A stretch of DNA of 64,000 nucleotides from positions 5,650,655 to 5,714,654 of the forward strand of contig JAVDOI010000019.1 of the NCBI GenBank assembly GCA_032191485.1, in the 5' to 3' direction. Positions 32,101-45,350 of the stretch are shown here, in pieces; the stretch's first letter is position 1; each line of letters starts with the position of its first letter. The notes below the pieces were generated by a model. It saw only the letters and a list, made by a program, of their open reading frames with translations. It ran no database searches and had not been told where the DNA came from. Origin of the DNA: Leptoclinus maculatus. Its lineage: Eukaryota > Chordata > Actinopteri > Perciformes > Stichaeidae. The translations under genes and the position numbers were made by a program.

Positions 32101-35100
32101 TTTTTCAACTGATAAGTGATGACTTTGACCACTTATCCACAGTAGATAAGATACATTGTAAACATGAAGATAGCTTGGATTTATCTGGAAAAACCAGACC
32201 GTATCTCAAACAACATATTGATAATAAGCAACCTCGCCCACTCTTTTTGGGTCTCTTTGGAAAAACTGCACACTCCCGCGACCAAGAATACTCTCCAACT
32301 TTCATTTTGGAGGAGTTGTTACACAAGCACACAACCCACACTCAGGCCTGTGAGCTGCCCAGTGCCACCACAACCACAGTTGGGAGTCCAGTTCAGCGAG
32401 AGGGAAGCGCATCTCGTTCACTTCCATTGCCCACATTTATCCTGGCTGTCTCAGTTTACCCGGAGAGATGATTTACAGATGTTAAAACCCCACATTTGCA
32501 GCTTCAGCTTCATGCTGCTGTGGATTTTTGTCAGCATTTTGCTGAGAGGTATGATAAGCATTAGTCATTGTGACTGGTTTTGCTAAGTTGGAGATAGACA
32601 CTGTAGGCCGTTCTCTTGAAGTATAATTAACCGCAGCAGAAGGTGAGATGTGGGAGACAGAGGTGCATTTTTTGCTTTTTAAATATTTGATATTAATAAG
32701 TATCGTATGACTGGTGAGCAAGTCTGTCTGTTGCAGGAATTCAACTTGCAACATTTTACTAATAGCACAACCATGGCAACCCTGCAAGATATACAGGTTA
32801 TTAGCTTATCATTCCTTGCTGTGTGCCATGAGTAGGAGACACTGCAAGTTGAGAGATGAACAGACAGATGTGAAGTTTTCTGAGGGTGTGAGACAAATAC
32901 AGAGATAAAGAATTAAGTCAGACGTCTGCACGCTCTGGTTTTTTTATATGAATTTCTGTGGTAGGGTCACGGATGGCCCACACATTTAGCAGGGTCCATG
33001 CACTTTCACATTCGCCCACACACACACATGGCCTGAAGTTACTACTTCCCACACACTTTCACTCTTGAAGCAGCTCTTTTATCTGGTTTGTAGTTAGTGA
33101 CTAGCATTTAGAACCATGCAACACACATACAAAGAGGACTTCTGACGAAATTTGGCATCGATCTGATCAACGGAAGCAAAACCAGCACCTAGGCTTTGCA
33201 CTGGTGAAGCACCAGTGTGTGTGTGTGTGTGTGAGAGTGTGCGTGTGAGAGTGTGCGTGTGTGTGTGTGTGTGTGAGCGTGTGTGTGTGTGTGTGTGAGA
33301 GAGAGGAAACAGCGAGTTCTAACAGAAAACAACATGTCTGTCTCCTGCCAAACCACAAGCAAATGTCACATCCAGTACATCACCGTTGAACGGAAAACCA
33401 CTGAACCAAGTTCTCTTTCTCACAAATAAACAAATATATTTCACTTATTTAAAATTCATAGAGACACGTTGGATTTGGCTGGTTCCTTGAAGAAGAGAAG
33501 CTCAGAAAAACATGTTTTCAGTAAGAATTGTTCCATATTATATCACTATCACAGGGGAAGCAAATCAACATGGTCAGCACCAGCCACCTATCTGCCCTCT
33601 GGACATTAACCATCTGTCCACACAGTCCACGGAGAAATCAACAAGACACACCTGTGTGCATTTGAGCCTGATCCAAAAGCATGGCCCCCCCCCTTTTTTT
33701 TATGACTGATGATGATGCATTTAGGCTGTGATAAGCTGTAATGTGGCTGGATTGGTCAATCATTAACTGTAATTAAGCTTTAGGGTCACACGTAAGCAAA
33801 TGTACTTTGGGTTTGCTTCAAGTGCACTCGCACAAAGGGCAGTGTACTGTGCACAACCAACTGACAGATGGACGAAGAATCAAACCCAGTGCTATTTTTG
33901 GCAAGTTCAAAGTTCAGGTATAAATTGCAGCAAACAGTTTTTGCTGCTTAAGTTTGCCTTTTCATTTTTCCTAAATCAAATATGCAACGTTGACTTATCG
34001 TGCAATCTATTACACTTCTGGTTGTTTTTTCTACATTCACCTGCAGAGATTCAAACTCTGACCTTCTGCAGAAGCGAGCTTGTGTACTTATCAGCAGCAA
34101 TGACAATTCGTAATCTAACTAAATACAATTTGCTGTAAATGATCTATATGCAATCATTTCACTTACATCTACAGTATGAGAAAGAAGCTTTCAGTGATTT
34201 GAAAAAATCTGCTACGTCTTGAATAAACGTTTAGCTAAAAGTGATTCAGCCAAGTAGGTTGACTTGCATTTTTTTGTTGAGCAATTATGGTAGTTGCTCG
34301 TGAAGTAGTTGCAAACATTTGCTGCTGTCGTCTTCTTCTTTTTAAAATGGCGTTTGATTGTAGCCGGAGTGATGTGATGTGTTTTGTAATCGTAATCCCT
34401 GCTGTGTTTTTACTGCTCAAGGTAAAAACAACACTTTCCAGTTCACACTGATGTTGTTTTACATTCCTTTAAATTATATTTGCTCTTGTCACTGTTCGGA
34501 AGAATTGGCCTCTCTTATCTGTTTTCAGTGCGTCCAAGGTTGTCACAGAGATCCTGTTGTTTTCAGAGGAAGGATTACTCGGCGACTGTAATCAACGCAG
34601 TCATAATGGGTTACAGCTGTCACTCACCAATGTGTTGTGGGCACATTGATTACAGATCAGTTTTCCTTGCTTAAAGGATACATCTTACAATATTTATTCT
34701 CTTATTGTCAACCAATCCCACCAAAACCAACAACATGTTTGTAACTCCCCTAGGATTAAGAAGATCAGACTGAGTATAACTCATCTAGTCTGTCCAAGCA
34801 CATTCACTCGTAAAGCAGAAATAGATCTTTAAAACGAGTCCCAAATATTTACTTTTCATGTTAAAGAAAGATGTTCTAATGTATTCGTGCACTGTCATTT
34901 TTAGCTAGCCCAAGCTAACAGTAAACACTTTGGAATTGTACATTTCTGCAATGCACAGATATGTTGAATGTGGACGTTTTGTTGTTGTTGTTTTGTAGAT
35001 GTTTTTGCATTCGGGCAGAGCAAATTACATATTCTATGAAGTGTCCGTTATTGAATATTATATGGTTATTATTACGTTGTATAATAATGAGTATCAAGAG

Positions 35101-36779
35101 TGAGAACGTCCACAAAGAGTGGGTGGGTTAAACAAACACAGGACTTTGACCAAGGAGACCATTGTTTGTGTGCCATGAATACAAAAGTAAACGTTGACTT
35201 TACGCTTGTTACGTGAACATAAGGCAGTCCGCTAAGGCAGTCTTTATTAATTGAAGCTATTTACGTTGTTATTTTAACACAAATCATGACGTTTTTTCTA
35301 ACCATAACCAGGTAGTTTGATGCCTAAACCAAAATGATCGATGTGGCATTGTGCGTTAGTGCAAGCGTGATGAGAGGCTGATGTGAAATGTATTCATGAA
35401 ACATATTTTTGATTCATAAACAACATTTAACGTATCCGTAGTTTGCAAACAATAGTAAAACTGTTTTGTCTACAGGCCACAGTGGTTGGTGAATCTTAAA
35501 GTGGTGCCGCCACTTTCACTATTTTACCAGCTACCCACACAGATTGCAATCGGACCACTGACTGATATATGCATCTATCTGCCAAAGGGATCGGTTCACA
35601 AACTTACAGGCCACAGCAACAATTTAACCATAGTATGACTGGTGGCTGTTGTTAATTTCCCAACCTGTCTGTCACTCAGGCCATTTCTGCAACTGAGTGA
35701 ATTCGGATCTTCCTCCATGGCTCCAAAGAGGCCCATAAAATGAGCCATAATTGTTATGTAGATGAGCGATGAGGTTATGTCCTCGGGTGTATAAATATAT
35801 CTTTATATGAGGGCATGGTAGGTAATGAGCAGTCATTATGATAGAGGGCTGTCTTAGATTGCACACTGAGTCACATCCCAAGGGACACACAGTGCTGGCA
35901 GCTTTCTCTCTGGCCCACAAATGGATGGAAGGAAAAGGAAAGAGAGAAGGAAAGCTAACAGAGAAGAGAAAGCTGAAGCTTGTCACTGCTCTGACAAGAC
36001 AAAGGGAGATAAATGGAGAGGAGTTAGACACAGACAGAAAGAAAAGGCAGCGAAAGAAATAGAGAAATCCTACCACACAACTACAGGAATGTCTTGGCTT
36101 TCAAGAGAAAGAGAGGGAGGACTGGCGTGTTTGGCAGCAACAGCCTCTAAATCAAACACGAGCTACAGCGAGGGGAAACCACAGCAAGGAAACCGTGACT
36201 TAGATTTTGCTGTTATCGGTGTCGGCTCTCCTATCTTGTGCTCCACTACTGAGGTTGTTGTGCCTCGTGCAGTGATCTTACATTTACACACTTCTCTGGA
36301 GTCTGATAACACCATAAGGCCACAATTATCATTTTCAACATCACAGCACATACACAGATTAACACAGATTAACACAGCAGCCACGCCTCTCCGCACGAAA
36401 CTTTACAGCAAGCCGACACCACAGAGCACACTCTGAACCCTCAACCACATTCACTCTTACCTAAAAAGTTAAAGAACAAATATTCATAGTTTGTCTTGTA
36501 GTGTATGTATTCCCCCCCGTTTCTGTAAATTGTGGTTTCCTGCATTTTGCCATCATACTAAAGGGCCCTGCATAATTATTGCATAACTACTGTAAATGTT
36601 AAGTCTGCAACAAGAAAAGGCTATTAAAGGTGCATTAATCTATATTTTCATAATAACAATCATTTAAATGAGTGTCAAGTGAGAGTGATTGTGTCAAACC
36701 CACAGAGAATTATAATGGTAATGGATTCCAGCCGCAGCAGGTAGCTTTTTATAAAGCTCTGATAAACTGACTGTACAGA
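32101..36779. other. Intergenic region, no gene seen
   Basis: Open frames of 60-170 codons occur but none looks like a conserved protein or has supporting exon structure. Holds a GT-rich microsatellite at 33214-33303. Complex, non-repetitive sequence at 35.8-36.4 kb is purine-rich. Confidence 0.4.
33214..33303. repeat. Interrupted GT/GA microsatellite
   Basis: About 90 bases of GT interrupted by GAGA and GC steps, containing two tandem GAGAGTGTGCGTGT-type units. Confidence 0.9.
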
Positions 36780-36880
36780 CAAAGTTAGAGGTTTGCTAAT
36801 GAACAGAGCAGAGCATTTAGCTGCTAAAGAGACAGATTCCTCAGGAGTTGATGGAGATCAAAATTCTGTTAACTAACGTG
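36780..36880 (+). repeat. Interspersed repeat family Z, copy 1
   Basis: Words TGAACAGAGCAGAGCATTTA, GCTAAAGAGACAGATTCCTC and GTTGATGGAGATCAAAA match the 41.9-42.2 kb copy in order. Confidence 0.55.
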
Positions 36881-37954
36881 TTACACAGCAGTTTAAAAGC
36901 AGAGTGAATGTGATTAAATCAAGATATTGAAGTTTAACTAAGGTGATAATATGTCAATGTTGCACTTGACATTTTTGAGACGGGGTTGCTTTAGGAGAGC
37001 AGGTGTCCATTTCCTTTGTCTCTCTACTAGCAAGGGCACAAAGATGCATGTGCGTGACGTGATACTCGTGATGGCTAACCGCTCATCTGCATATGTGGGT
37101 TTACTGCATTACTGACAGTAATGTAGATGAGTAATTCATGCAAGCCATAAAACACAAAGAAAAACCGGTGACATTATTCCTGACTGGAAACATCTAATCA
37201 GTTGCAAGTACGTCCTGTGCCGCACTTGCCCAACTTAATGGTAAATAATTAACTGGCATTTACAGCAGAGACTGGCCATATCTGTGCAATGGCATGCTCT
37301 AAAACACCTCTTAATTTCACTTTACTTTCAGTAATATTCAAGACTGTGTAGTTAAAAAAAAGCCACAAAAACATTCCAGGAAGGAGGACCACGAATGCCT
37401 TTAGGTCTACTGATGGTCAGTCATCTGGGACGTTTCTCATTAAACCACCTTTTCATCATGTTGTTAGCCCTAAGGGAGGCCTTCTTCTCATCTGGGTCAA
37501 TCCATAAAAGGAGGGAGTAGTTTTATCACTGCCCTCTCTAATGTCCAGTGTTGTTAAAAAACCTATCCACCTCCGGATTACTGGTCCACTTCAAAGGTAT
37601 TGGAGTAGCGCGAGGTCAGCGGTCAAAGTGTTTGTCTTCCTCCCATCAGGAGTGCAGTCAGTGGGCCGTAGAGAAGGTAGATGGAGGGAGAGATAGGTGG
37701 AGATCTTATCAGGGCAGTGCTTGTTTTGTTAAAGGGGAAACTCAATCTAGACTCTCACATGTGACCATGCAGAGACATTATGGCACAAGTTTGTATAATA
37801 GACTTTCTGTGTGTATGTGACGTCTGGTAACCTTGTTTGTATTAAATTGTTAAAAATGGACTAGATTACATGGAGAAAGATGTGACATTCATTGCTAAAT
37901 TCGATACTCAGAGCATTTCTATTGCCTTCACACGGCTATCAACATGGTGGCCAG
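36881..37954. other. Intergenic region, no gene seen
   Basis: The stretch 37190-37320 is complex and repeat-free, hence a weak candidate for a conserved non-coding element. Otherwise nothing. Confidence 0.3.
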
Positions 37955-38170
37955 CCTAACAGTGATAACAGCGCAGTTCAACAGGTCAAACAACGGCAAC
38001 AGTGCTGACCGAGCTTACAGTGTTTACCTGAGGGAGAACCGGAGGGTTGGCGCTACACTTCCGCCATCATCGACGGCATCAGTCGGGACGATGTTATTAG
38101 CAGTAACCGCTGTATGAACGCAATGAGCAATGAGCCATTAGCAAGCCAAAGTCGCTAACTTTGTATTATC
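37955..38170 (+). repeat. Interspersed repeat family X, copy 2
   Basis: Ordered match to 29415-29640 (GTGCTGACCGAGCTTACAGT, TTTACCTGAGGGAGAAC, GCGCTACACTTCCGCC). Same strand as copy 1; may extend to about 38300. Confidence 0.55.
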
Positions 38171-41100
38171 TGCCGTTTGGTTCTGAACCGGTATTGTACA
38201 CTGGGGTTTTGGAGCTTTTTGAGTGAAAAACAGCTGCCTCCTGCGGCTGCAAAAGACGCTGTGGAAGTGAACCAAAACAGCAAAGTTGCAGGTTGGAAAA
38301 TCCACAGAGGTTTTCCCTCTTTGAGTTCAGCCCTACGAGAAACAGCTTTCACATTATGCATAGTAATGTGATCCATTGCTATTATGAAAATATTGATTAT
38401 AGCTTTAGGGAAAATGAATCGGATTACTTGCAGAATCCATGTTTTAGCAGCAATGTAGATGTGTTTCATGAATCCATAAATTTAACATTGACCTTACATA
38501 CTCCACACGTGTCTTCTATGTTTGTTATGTCCCATATGTATTTTTTTATTCAGCACTTTTGAGGACTTAGTCGAGCTAAGCTGAATGCAGAAAACACGGG
38601 TGAGAACACAAACAAGGCATCTATCCTAAGCTCACAATAACATTCATCCAGGGTCAAACAAGGAAAATTGAAAAACAACAGCTGGACCCTGCCGTGAATA
38701 ACCATGAATTTTCTTTATTCTCACTTATTTTGAGAGCGTACGACTCAAACAAAAGTGGAACTGAACTGTTTGTCAGCCTGTTATGAGAATTACTCCGAAT
38801 CTATATCCCTTTCAAATGTTCATCATCATTTAAGATAGAAACACAAACATTTAAACTCATTTACTACATGTTGATGATTGCTTGACAAAATGATCAATTG
38901 ATGGTCAGAAAATCTAGAGATGACTGATGAGCATCAGGTAATGTTTCAACCCCAACACTGAGACCCTAACATTTTTGGAAGTGAGCCCCTCATATGCTCC
39001 GACCACTGTGCCATAAGTCATCTAATGGAAGGAAATCGTGGAGAGTATTGGGGCCCAAATCCATTCCTTGTCAAAACAGGACATACTACAGCGGCCATTA
39101 AATTGGAAGGAATGTTGGGAGCGCGTCTCGTAATTTCTCTCTCTGTCTCTCTTGGCCTCCACCTCTCTCGTTTGCTTTTGGAAAGGCAAAATGAAAGACA
39201 GGCGCTGGTGTGCGTGCTTACAGCACTGATCCCTGAGGGCAAGTGTGTGTGTGTGTGTGTGTGTGAGAGAGTGAATGTTCGGTGATGAGGGGACAAGTAG
39301 CATATTTCACAGGCGAGACAGATCAAAGAGTGACCTCATGGTTTTTCCTCTCTCTTTATGTTTGTCTATCTACCTTTAATCACTGGTTTTTGGGCAACTA
39401 ATAAAGTCTACTAATCCAATTAGGGCCTGCTTAGAGAGATGAAGTGGAGCCTCGTGAGGAGAAAGAGCCAGAACAAAAAAAAGCAAGGCTGGAAAATATC
39501 CAGCTTCAAGGGTGGAGCGAAAATCTTTCTTTCATTGTTCTTCCCCTCACCTCTCGTCTTTGCTGTTTGACAGGTGCTCAGGCACGAGGACAAGCTTTTA
39601 TCTCCGGCAGCTGTATGAAGCAGGAGGTCACTTCAGGTCTCCAAGGTTCGCCATAAAAGTGATTTAAGGTGATGTCACACAGGCACATGATGAAGACAGG
39701 CGGAGATAAGGGGCGAGACAACAGGTGAAAGATGAGACTTCAACCTGAGATTTAAATTAAATGGATTAAGAATACTGAAGAGTTTAATGTTAATCTTTGG
39801 ATAGGCAGTATACAGTGGACTTTTTTCACACATGGGAGACATGCGAGGTATTTGATTTCCTGCCAAAAAATAAGCAAACGCCAGAATATTTTCCCTACTG
39901 AGCAGCCACATATGGCTGATTAATAATCGAGCCAGTGCTGGCACTCGTACATACGCTCCACATGTATGCAATATGCTCAACATTCAGCCAATTTCTCTAT
40001 CTCTCTTTAAACGTCAGTTACTTCCACCTTAAACTCTTTCGGGGGAAGTTGGACTATACCGTCAACATAACACAGTTTTCTTTGAAGTGTGATCTGCATA
40101 AATAAATCCCAAGGTCAGAAAGCTAAGCAGTGTCTGTGTGAGTGTCTGAACACAGTGATTGGTGGTGGAATTGGCTGCGATGCGCAGGGCACCAGTTCTG
40201 CTCAAAGCCCTTCACTGTATCTAAACTGTGTCAGATATTAAATTACCACAAGGCAGAAAGTATAAAAAAGGACCCAAACTGGCTTCAAAAGGTAACAGTA
40301 GTCAACTGCTTCTTGGTTATAAGCACAAGATGTTGAAGCTGATAATGTGGCACACATTGTCATCTTGCCACCGCAGTTTTGCTGCAGCAGTTGCGTTTTG
40401 TTTGGGTTGCGCCATAATGATGTGTGTGATTTTACTACGACAAGGGTGTGGCTGTGCTTAACATCGCCACACATGCACTCACACAAACGAGCCATGCGGC
40501 TTGAAGTCTAGTCAGGAAAATGTGGAACTCACTATACAAGGACCTGCTTTGTCCTCTTCTTCGGTCTGTGTCTGTTTTTGCATTTCAGGTTACAAAAACA
40601 GCTGCTGTATTATGTAGTAGCATATTATTTTATGCATTATTCAACCTGCGAATGTTTCTTTTGATCCCCTTTGCTGACCGAATAAGGCCTAATCATTTTT
40701 GGTAGCCAACTCAGCAGATTAAGTATTACTAGCTCTATTTTTAGCTTTGGTTTGGCATATGTGGAAGAAAACATGCACACAAACACATCAGAGGAACTGA
40801 TTTTACTACTCGTGCTAACAGCCAAACTGGTCCAACCAGCAACTCGACTATTATCCCTCCAAACCTGCTGGGCGGAGACACAGGTGCAGAGGGTGTTGGC
40901 ACGTTGCCCGCTCTCTGCAGGCAGGGAACATTTCAAAACAGATAGAGGTACTTTTCCAACCCAATGGTAAAGCCTGTCCGGGAGAGTTAAACCACTACTG
41001 GAATCTGTGCCAGTGTTTTTCCTTGCATTCCTCGAGAAGATGTATGTTATAGAGAAGTTGTAGCAGAGAGGCAGTAATGAAAAACAATGCTTCAGGGTTT

Positions 41101-41929
41101 TATTATAGCCTGACGTGATGCAAATAGAAATAAATGAATAAAAATAAGAAACAGACCTGCACCCACTCAACAGAAGTATAAAGTGTGTATGCACAAGTAT
41201 GTGTATAGTGCAAGTGCATTTATTGGTAAGTGTGTACTGTACTGTAGCTACAGTATTGGCTCATTTGTGAGTGTTAAAAAAATCATTATGTATAAAGGTG
41301 TGTGCTTAAAGCTTGTGACAATGCTGTTAACCCGAGAAGTTATAAGCTAAATATAAATACAACCTGGGTGTGTAGAGTAGAGGTGTAACGTTTGCAGTAA
41401 GACCCATAAATCAAGCCATGCAGGTAGTGATTAAATCTGTATTATAGTCAATAAACTTCTGGGTTGCGTGCAGCTCTCAGTAGGAATCCTCCTCTGTCAG
41501 CAGTGATATCACCAACACAGATTACCTTATTGTTTATTCATGTATTATATGAATTTACTGATCTATACTGCTATAAAAATGACAACTGTTCAACTGGTTA
41601 TTGTTAATAAGTATGACTTCCCTTTTGTGTTAATTTAACTGTAAGTTAACTTCCTTTTAATGTAGACATCTTTTATTACTGTTTGTTCACGCACATTTTC
41701 TGAAACAATCCAAAATTCTCATCGTACCAAGTGTAATCACTACATCATTTTATGATGACACTTTATGTGCCATATTTTATATCAACAATGGATATGTAAT
41801 ATGAAAAAAGTCGCTCGTAGTAAAGAGCTCACAACAAAGTATCACCCTACTCTGCAGTTCCCCTCAGCTCGAGTGTTTTAGCATCTTTCTGCTCATTGTT
41901 TTGGTTCACTCATCCAGCCAGCTTTCAGT
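38171..41929. other. Intergenic region, no gene seen
   Basis: GT microsatellite at 39243-39265. Complex sequence at 39010-39240 and 40780-40980 without obvious repeats. No coding exon supported. Confidence 0.35.
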
Positions 41930-42190
41930 GGGGAAAAAAGCCTTAATAAACCCACTGTAGCTACCTGCCCAGCACCAAATAACAGACAGACAACATTAAC
42001 AACTAGCTGGTGAACATAGTGGAGCATCTAGCAGGTAAAGAGCCAGATATTTCTCTCTGGAGTTAGTGGAGACCAAGAGTGACTATTGGACTTATATTTG
42101 CAAGGTAACCAGAAACATGTTGACAAATGAATGCTAATGTTGCTTTGTGTCTGCTGTACGTGTAACTTTTCTACATTTTTGCCCCAACAA
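41930..42190 (+). repeat. Interspersed repeat family Z, copy 2
   Basis: Contains GTGGAGCATCTAGCAGGTAA, AGAGCCAGATATTTCTCTC and TTAGTGGAGACCAAGAG in the order of copy 1. These are common words of a fish repeat. Confidence 0.6.
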
Positions 42191-42607
42191 CTTCACAAAG
42201 CGATGATATGCTAATGTCGTATGTAGGTCTTGTTCTGCTGCCAAAAAATGATTGCAGCCTTAATTTCTGATTTAGACTTGCATATAGTTAACTGTACACC
42301 ATCCACAGCTGATGGAATAGCATCTGTTTTTAAAATCATGACACACAAACACCAGTTTCAACAAAAATGTATTTACTTCACGTATATAAAACACATAAGA
42401 GTCATCTTGACTATTCCTGGCTTACGATAATGAACTACACCTCCCACATGTGCATGATAGCTGGCCACTGCGATACACAAGCCAAGATAAGATTACCCCC
42501 TCACACTCTCTGCCTGTCCTCCCTTGCTCCTCTGCACTTTACTCTGCCTTCCTCCCCCATTCTCTCTATATACCTCACCCAACTGCCTCCGTCTACTGTA
42601 ACTCCCC

Positions 42608-42819
<212 letters not shown>

Positions 42820-43096
42820 CCCTCCCTGAACGTAAACTGTGGAGTGCTTCAGTTCTCCCCGCCTGGTCATCAGGAACAGCATACCTCATCATACTGTACT
42901 TCTCCTTATCTCTTTCTTTCTGTTCTTACTCTCTCGTCACACCTCCTTTATCTCTCTCAGTCTGGTTCATGCCGGGTTAATGCATGAACCCCACAGCCCC
43001 ATTTAAGGAACACATGATCATGGATATCCTGTGCATAATAAAGGTGTGTTAGTGTATTTTAACATTACTATCAATTCATTAATATTTTACAAAGGA

Positions 43097-43153
43097 AGTA
43101 GCCAAGATTAAGATAGAAGATCGGAAGCTCACTTAAAAGATATCTTGGCTACT
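43097..43153. repeat. 12-bp inverted repeat
   Basis: AGTAGCCAAGAT (43097-43108) and its exact reverse complement (43142-43153) flank a 33-base spacer; a hairpin or the ends of a tiny relic. Confidence 0.75.
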
Positions 43154-43499
43154 ATAACAATTCAAGGAGTTTCACATCTTTTTCACGGTGGCTAATGCAA
43201 TAAACACAAATATTTATGCAAAGGTCGGCAACTGTTACCAGATAACAAAGCTACTGCCTTGTGAATTTTATATGTGATGGAATCTGCAATAAATGCATAA
43301 GATGTCAGGAATGAACAAGATAACCTTGATTTGGATCAGTCCTCCAACAAGTCCCTGATCTTAAAGTATGTGAGGCATTTGGGTGGCATGAAGGAACGCT
43401 GGATTGGGAGAGACGTTTTTTAAAATGGGTGTTGGTTTTGGAAGTCACAGATGTCTAAGAGACGTTTGAGGAACACAGATGACACAGCTTCACTGTTTT

Positions 43500-43965
43500 C
43501 CTAATCCAACCTAATTTATATGATATGAAGGTATGACCTGCTTCATATTAAAAGCAGTCACAGTGGAGTTAAACAAATGACTATATCTCTGGAGCTCGAG
43601 AACAGCATGTACTATGTTAGCATGACCTTCAGTATATGAATTACGTTGTAGTATCTCGCAACTGGTTGAAGGTGAGTTGCAATTAAACAGAAGCAGCAAT
43701 GTATAACTCAGTATCGTCTGCATAAAGATGAATTTGAGAGTCATCATTTATATAACTGATGAACAGCCCGATGCCCAGAATAGATTCCTGTGGTATAAAT
43801 GCCCTCACTTAATGAATTCGGATAAGATGTCCTAACCCTCACACATTTGATAAACACCTCTTCAACCAGTGTCAGCCATCCCTAATGTAGCTGAGGCGAA
43901 GACTTTTGATAGGTCTATAAATGCGGCAGAAAGTTTCTTATTGTTTAAACCAGTAGTTAAATATT
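43500..43965 (-). mobile_element. LINE reverse-transcriptase fragment with YADD box
   Basis: On the minus strand, read from high to low coordinate, translation gives AAFIDLSKVF (RT motif with catalytic-region Asp), then ILGIGLFISYIND, then IHLYADDTELY; the YADD box is at 43713-43724. These are the ordered motifs of non-LTR reverse transcriptases of the Rex1/L2/CR1 group. Stops and frameshifts between and after them show it is inactive, with no ends or poly-A visible. The catalytic box itself is intact. Confidence 0.75.
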
Positions 43966-44219
43966 TTTAAACAGCTGATGTGATGATATGAGTGGAGAGA
44001 CAGGACAGCTTGGAAATTGTTAGGGTAACTGTTCTACATCCACCTTTTATTCAGAGGAAACACATGAGCAAATTTCCACACTGTAATTGTTAATTGCAGG
44101 AGACACACATGTAATAGCAGCAGAATGTCTGTTGAAAGTCAATATCCCTCAGACTGAATGATAAACTGCTTTTAGATTCCTTTGAGATAAAGGGATGGTG
44201 GGATGGTGGTGAAAAGTGA

Positions 44220-44780
44220 AGCCAATGCTCAAGTGCCTTAAACCTGCAGGGGTCGACTCCTCTGGTTGCAAAAATAAGTCTTCATTGTATAGAAGTCTAT
44301 GAGAAAACGACCCTACTTCTCATCTGATTTATTGCCTCAGTAAACATTTTAAAACATGGGTTTATGTTCTCAATTGCTAGTTTCAAGTGCCCTTCAAAAC
44401 AACATGATGTTCATTTAGTAAATTATGGTCCCATTTATAGTTAAATAGACCATAAAGCAGGGTATGTTTAGGGCGTGGCTACCTTGTGATTGACAGGTCA
44501 CTACCACGGCGATGTCCTGTCTGAGAGTTGTCAATGTTTTCAAGTTACAACGTTAACCCTTTCACAGTGTGTTTTTCAGCTCATGAGAGTTAATTGTCAC
44601 ATTTTGGTTGCCTAAAAATGTCTTATTCAACTTTTAGTTGTACCCTCTTCTCTAAGGAGAAGGCGACAGCCAAAAGCCAAAATGCTGAACTCCAGGCTTC
44701 CAAACGGTTGTCAAAAACCAATGATGACATCATGGTGACTACGTCCACTTCTTATATACAGTCTATGGTTTTTCTCCGGT
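44220..44780. repeat. Teleost interspersed repeat ending in TATACAGTCTATGG
   Basis: Contains GGGTCGACTCCTCTGGTTGC, AGAAGTCTATGAGAAAACGA and, at its right part, ACTTCTTATATACAGTCTAT followed by GG (about 44750-44769), words seen over and over in fish genomes. Probably a non-autonomous element or nested set of elements; boundaries approximate. Confidence 0.55.
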
Positions 44781-45169
44781 GTGGTCACCACCCAGAAGGA
44801 AACCAGAGGGTCAGTCTATCTTTTATTCTAAACGTCTTAGTCACGCTAGCTGCATAGTAGATGGTAGTGTCGGCCGGTCAACCTCTTTTGTCTAGACTGA
44901 AATATTTAACTACTGTTGGATTGCCATGACATAGATTGCACAGACATTCAAGGATCCCAGAGGATTAATCCTACAGACATTTCCTCTAGTGCCAATAGCA
45001 GGTCAAAGCTTTCACTTATCTAATCTAAATATCTACAAGATGGATTGGCACAACATTTGGTACAAACGTTCTTAGACAATGTATCCTAATGACTTTATTG
45101 ATCCCTGACTTTAAGTGCCACCAGGTCATTCATTTTCAATCACTGTGGTCGATGACTAAATACCTGCAA

Positions 45170-45350
45170 AATGAATGACATTCTCATTCGCTTCAGCTGC
45201 ACTTTGTGGTTATCGCAAATTAGCAAATGTTAGCATGCTTACACACTACTAAGATGGTTAACATGGCAAACATTATACCAGCTAAACATCAGCATGTTAG
45301 CATATTGACGTTAACGGAGCCTCACAGAGCTGCCAGCATGGCTGTAGACA
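45170..45350 (-). repeat. Interspersed repeat family Y, copy 3 (inverted)
   Basis: The reverse complement contains CAGCCATGCTGGCAGCTC, AACATGCTGATGTTTAGC and AGCATGCTAACATTTGC in the order of copy 2. The related repeat sequence may extend left to about 44880. Confidence 0.65.

Noticed and set aside
35921..36436. 171-codon frame on + strand
   Set aside because: Lys/Arg-rich low-complexity start from purine-rich DNA; no domain, no splice or promoter context.
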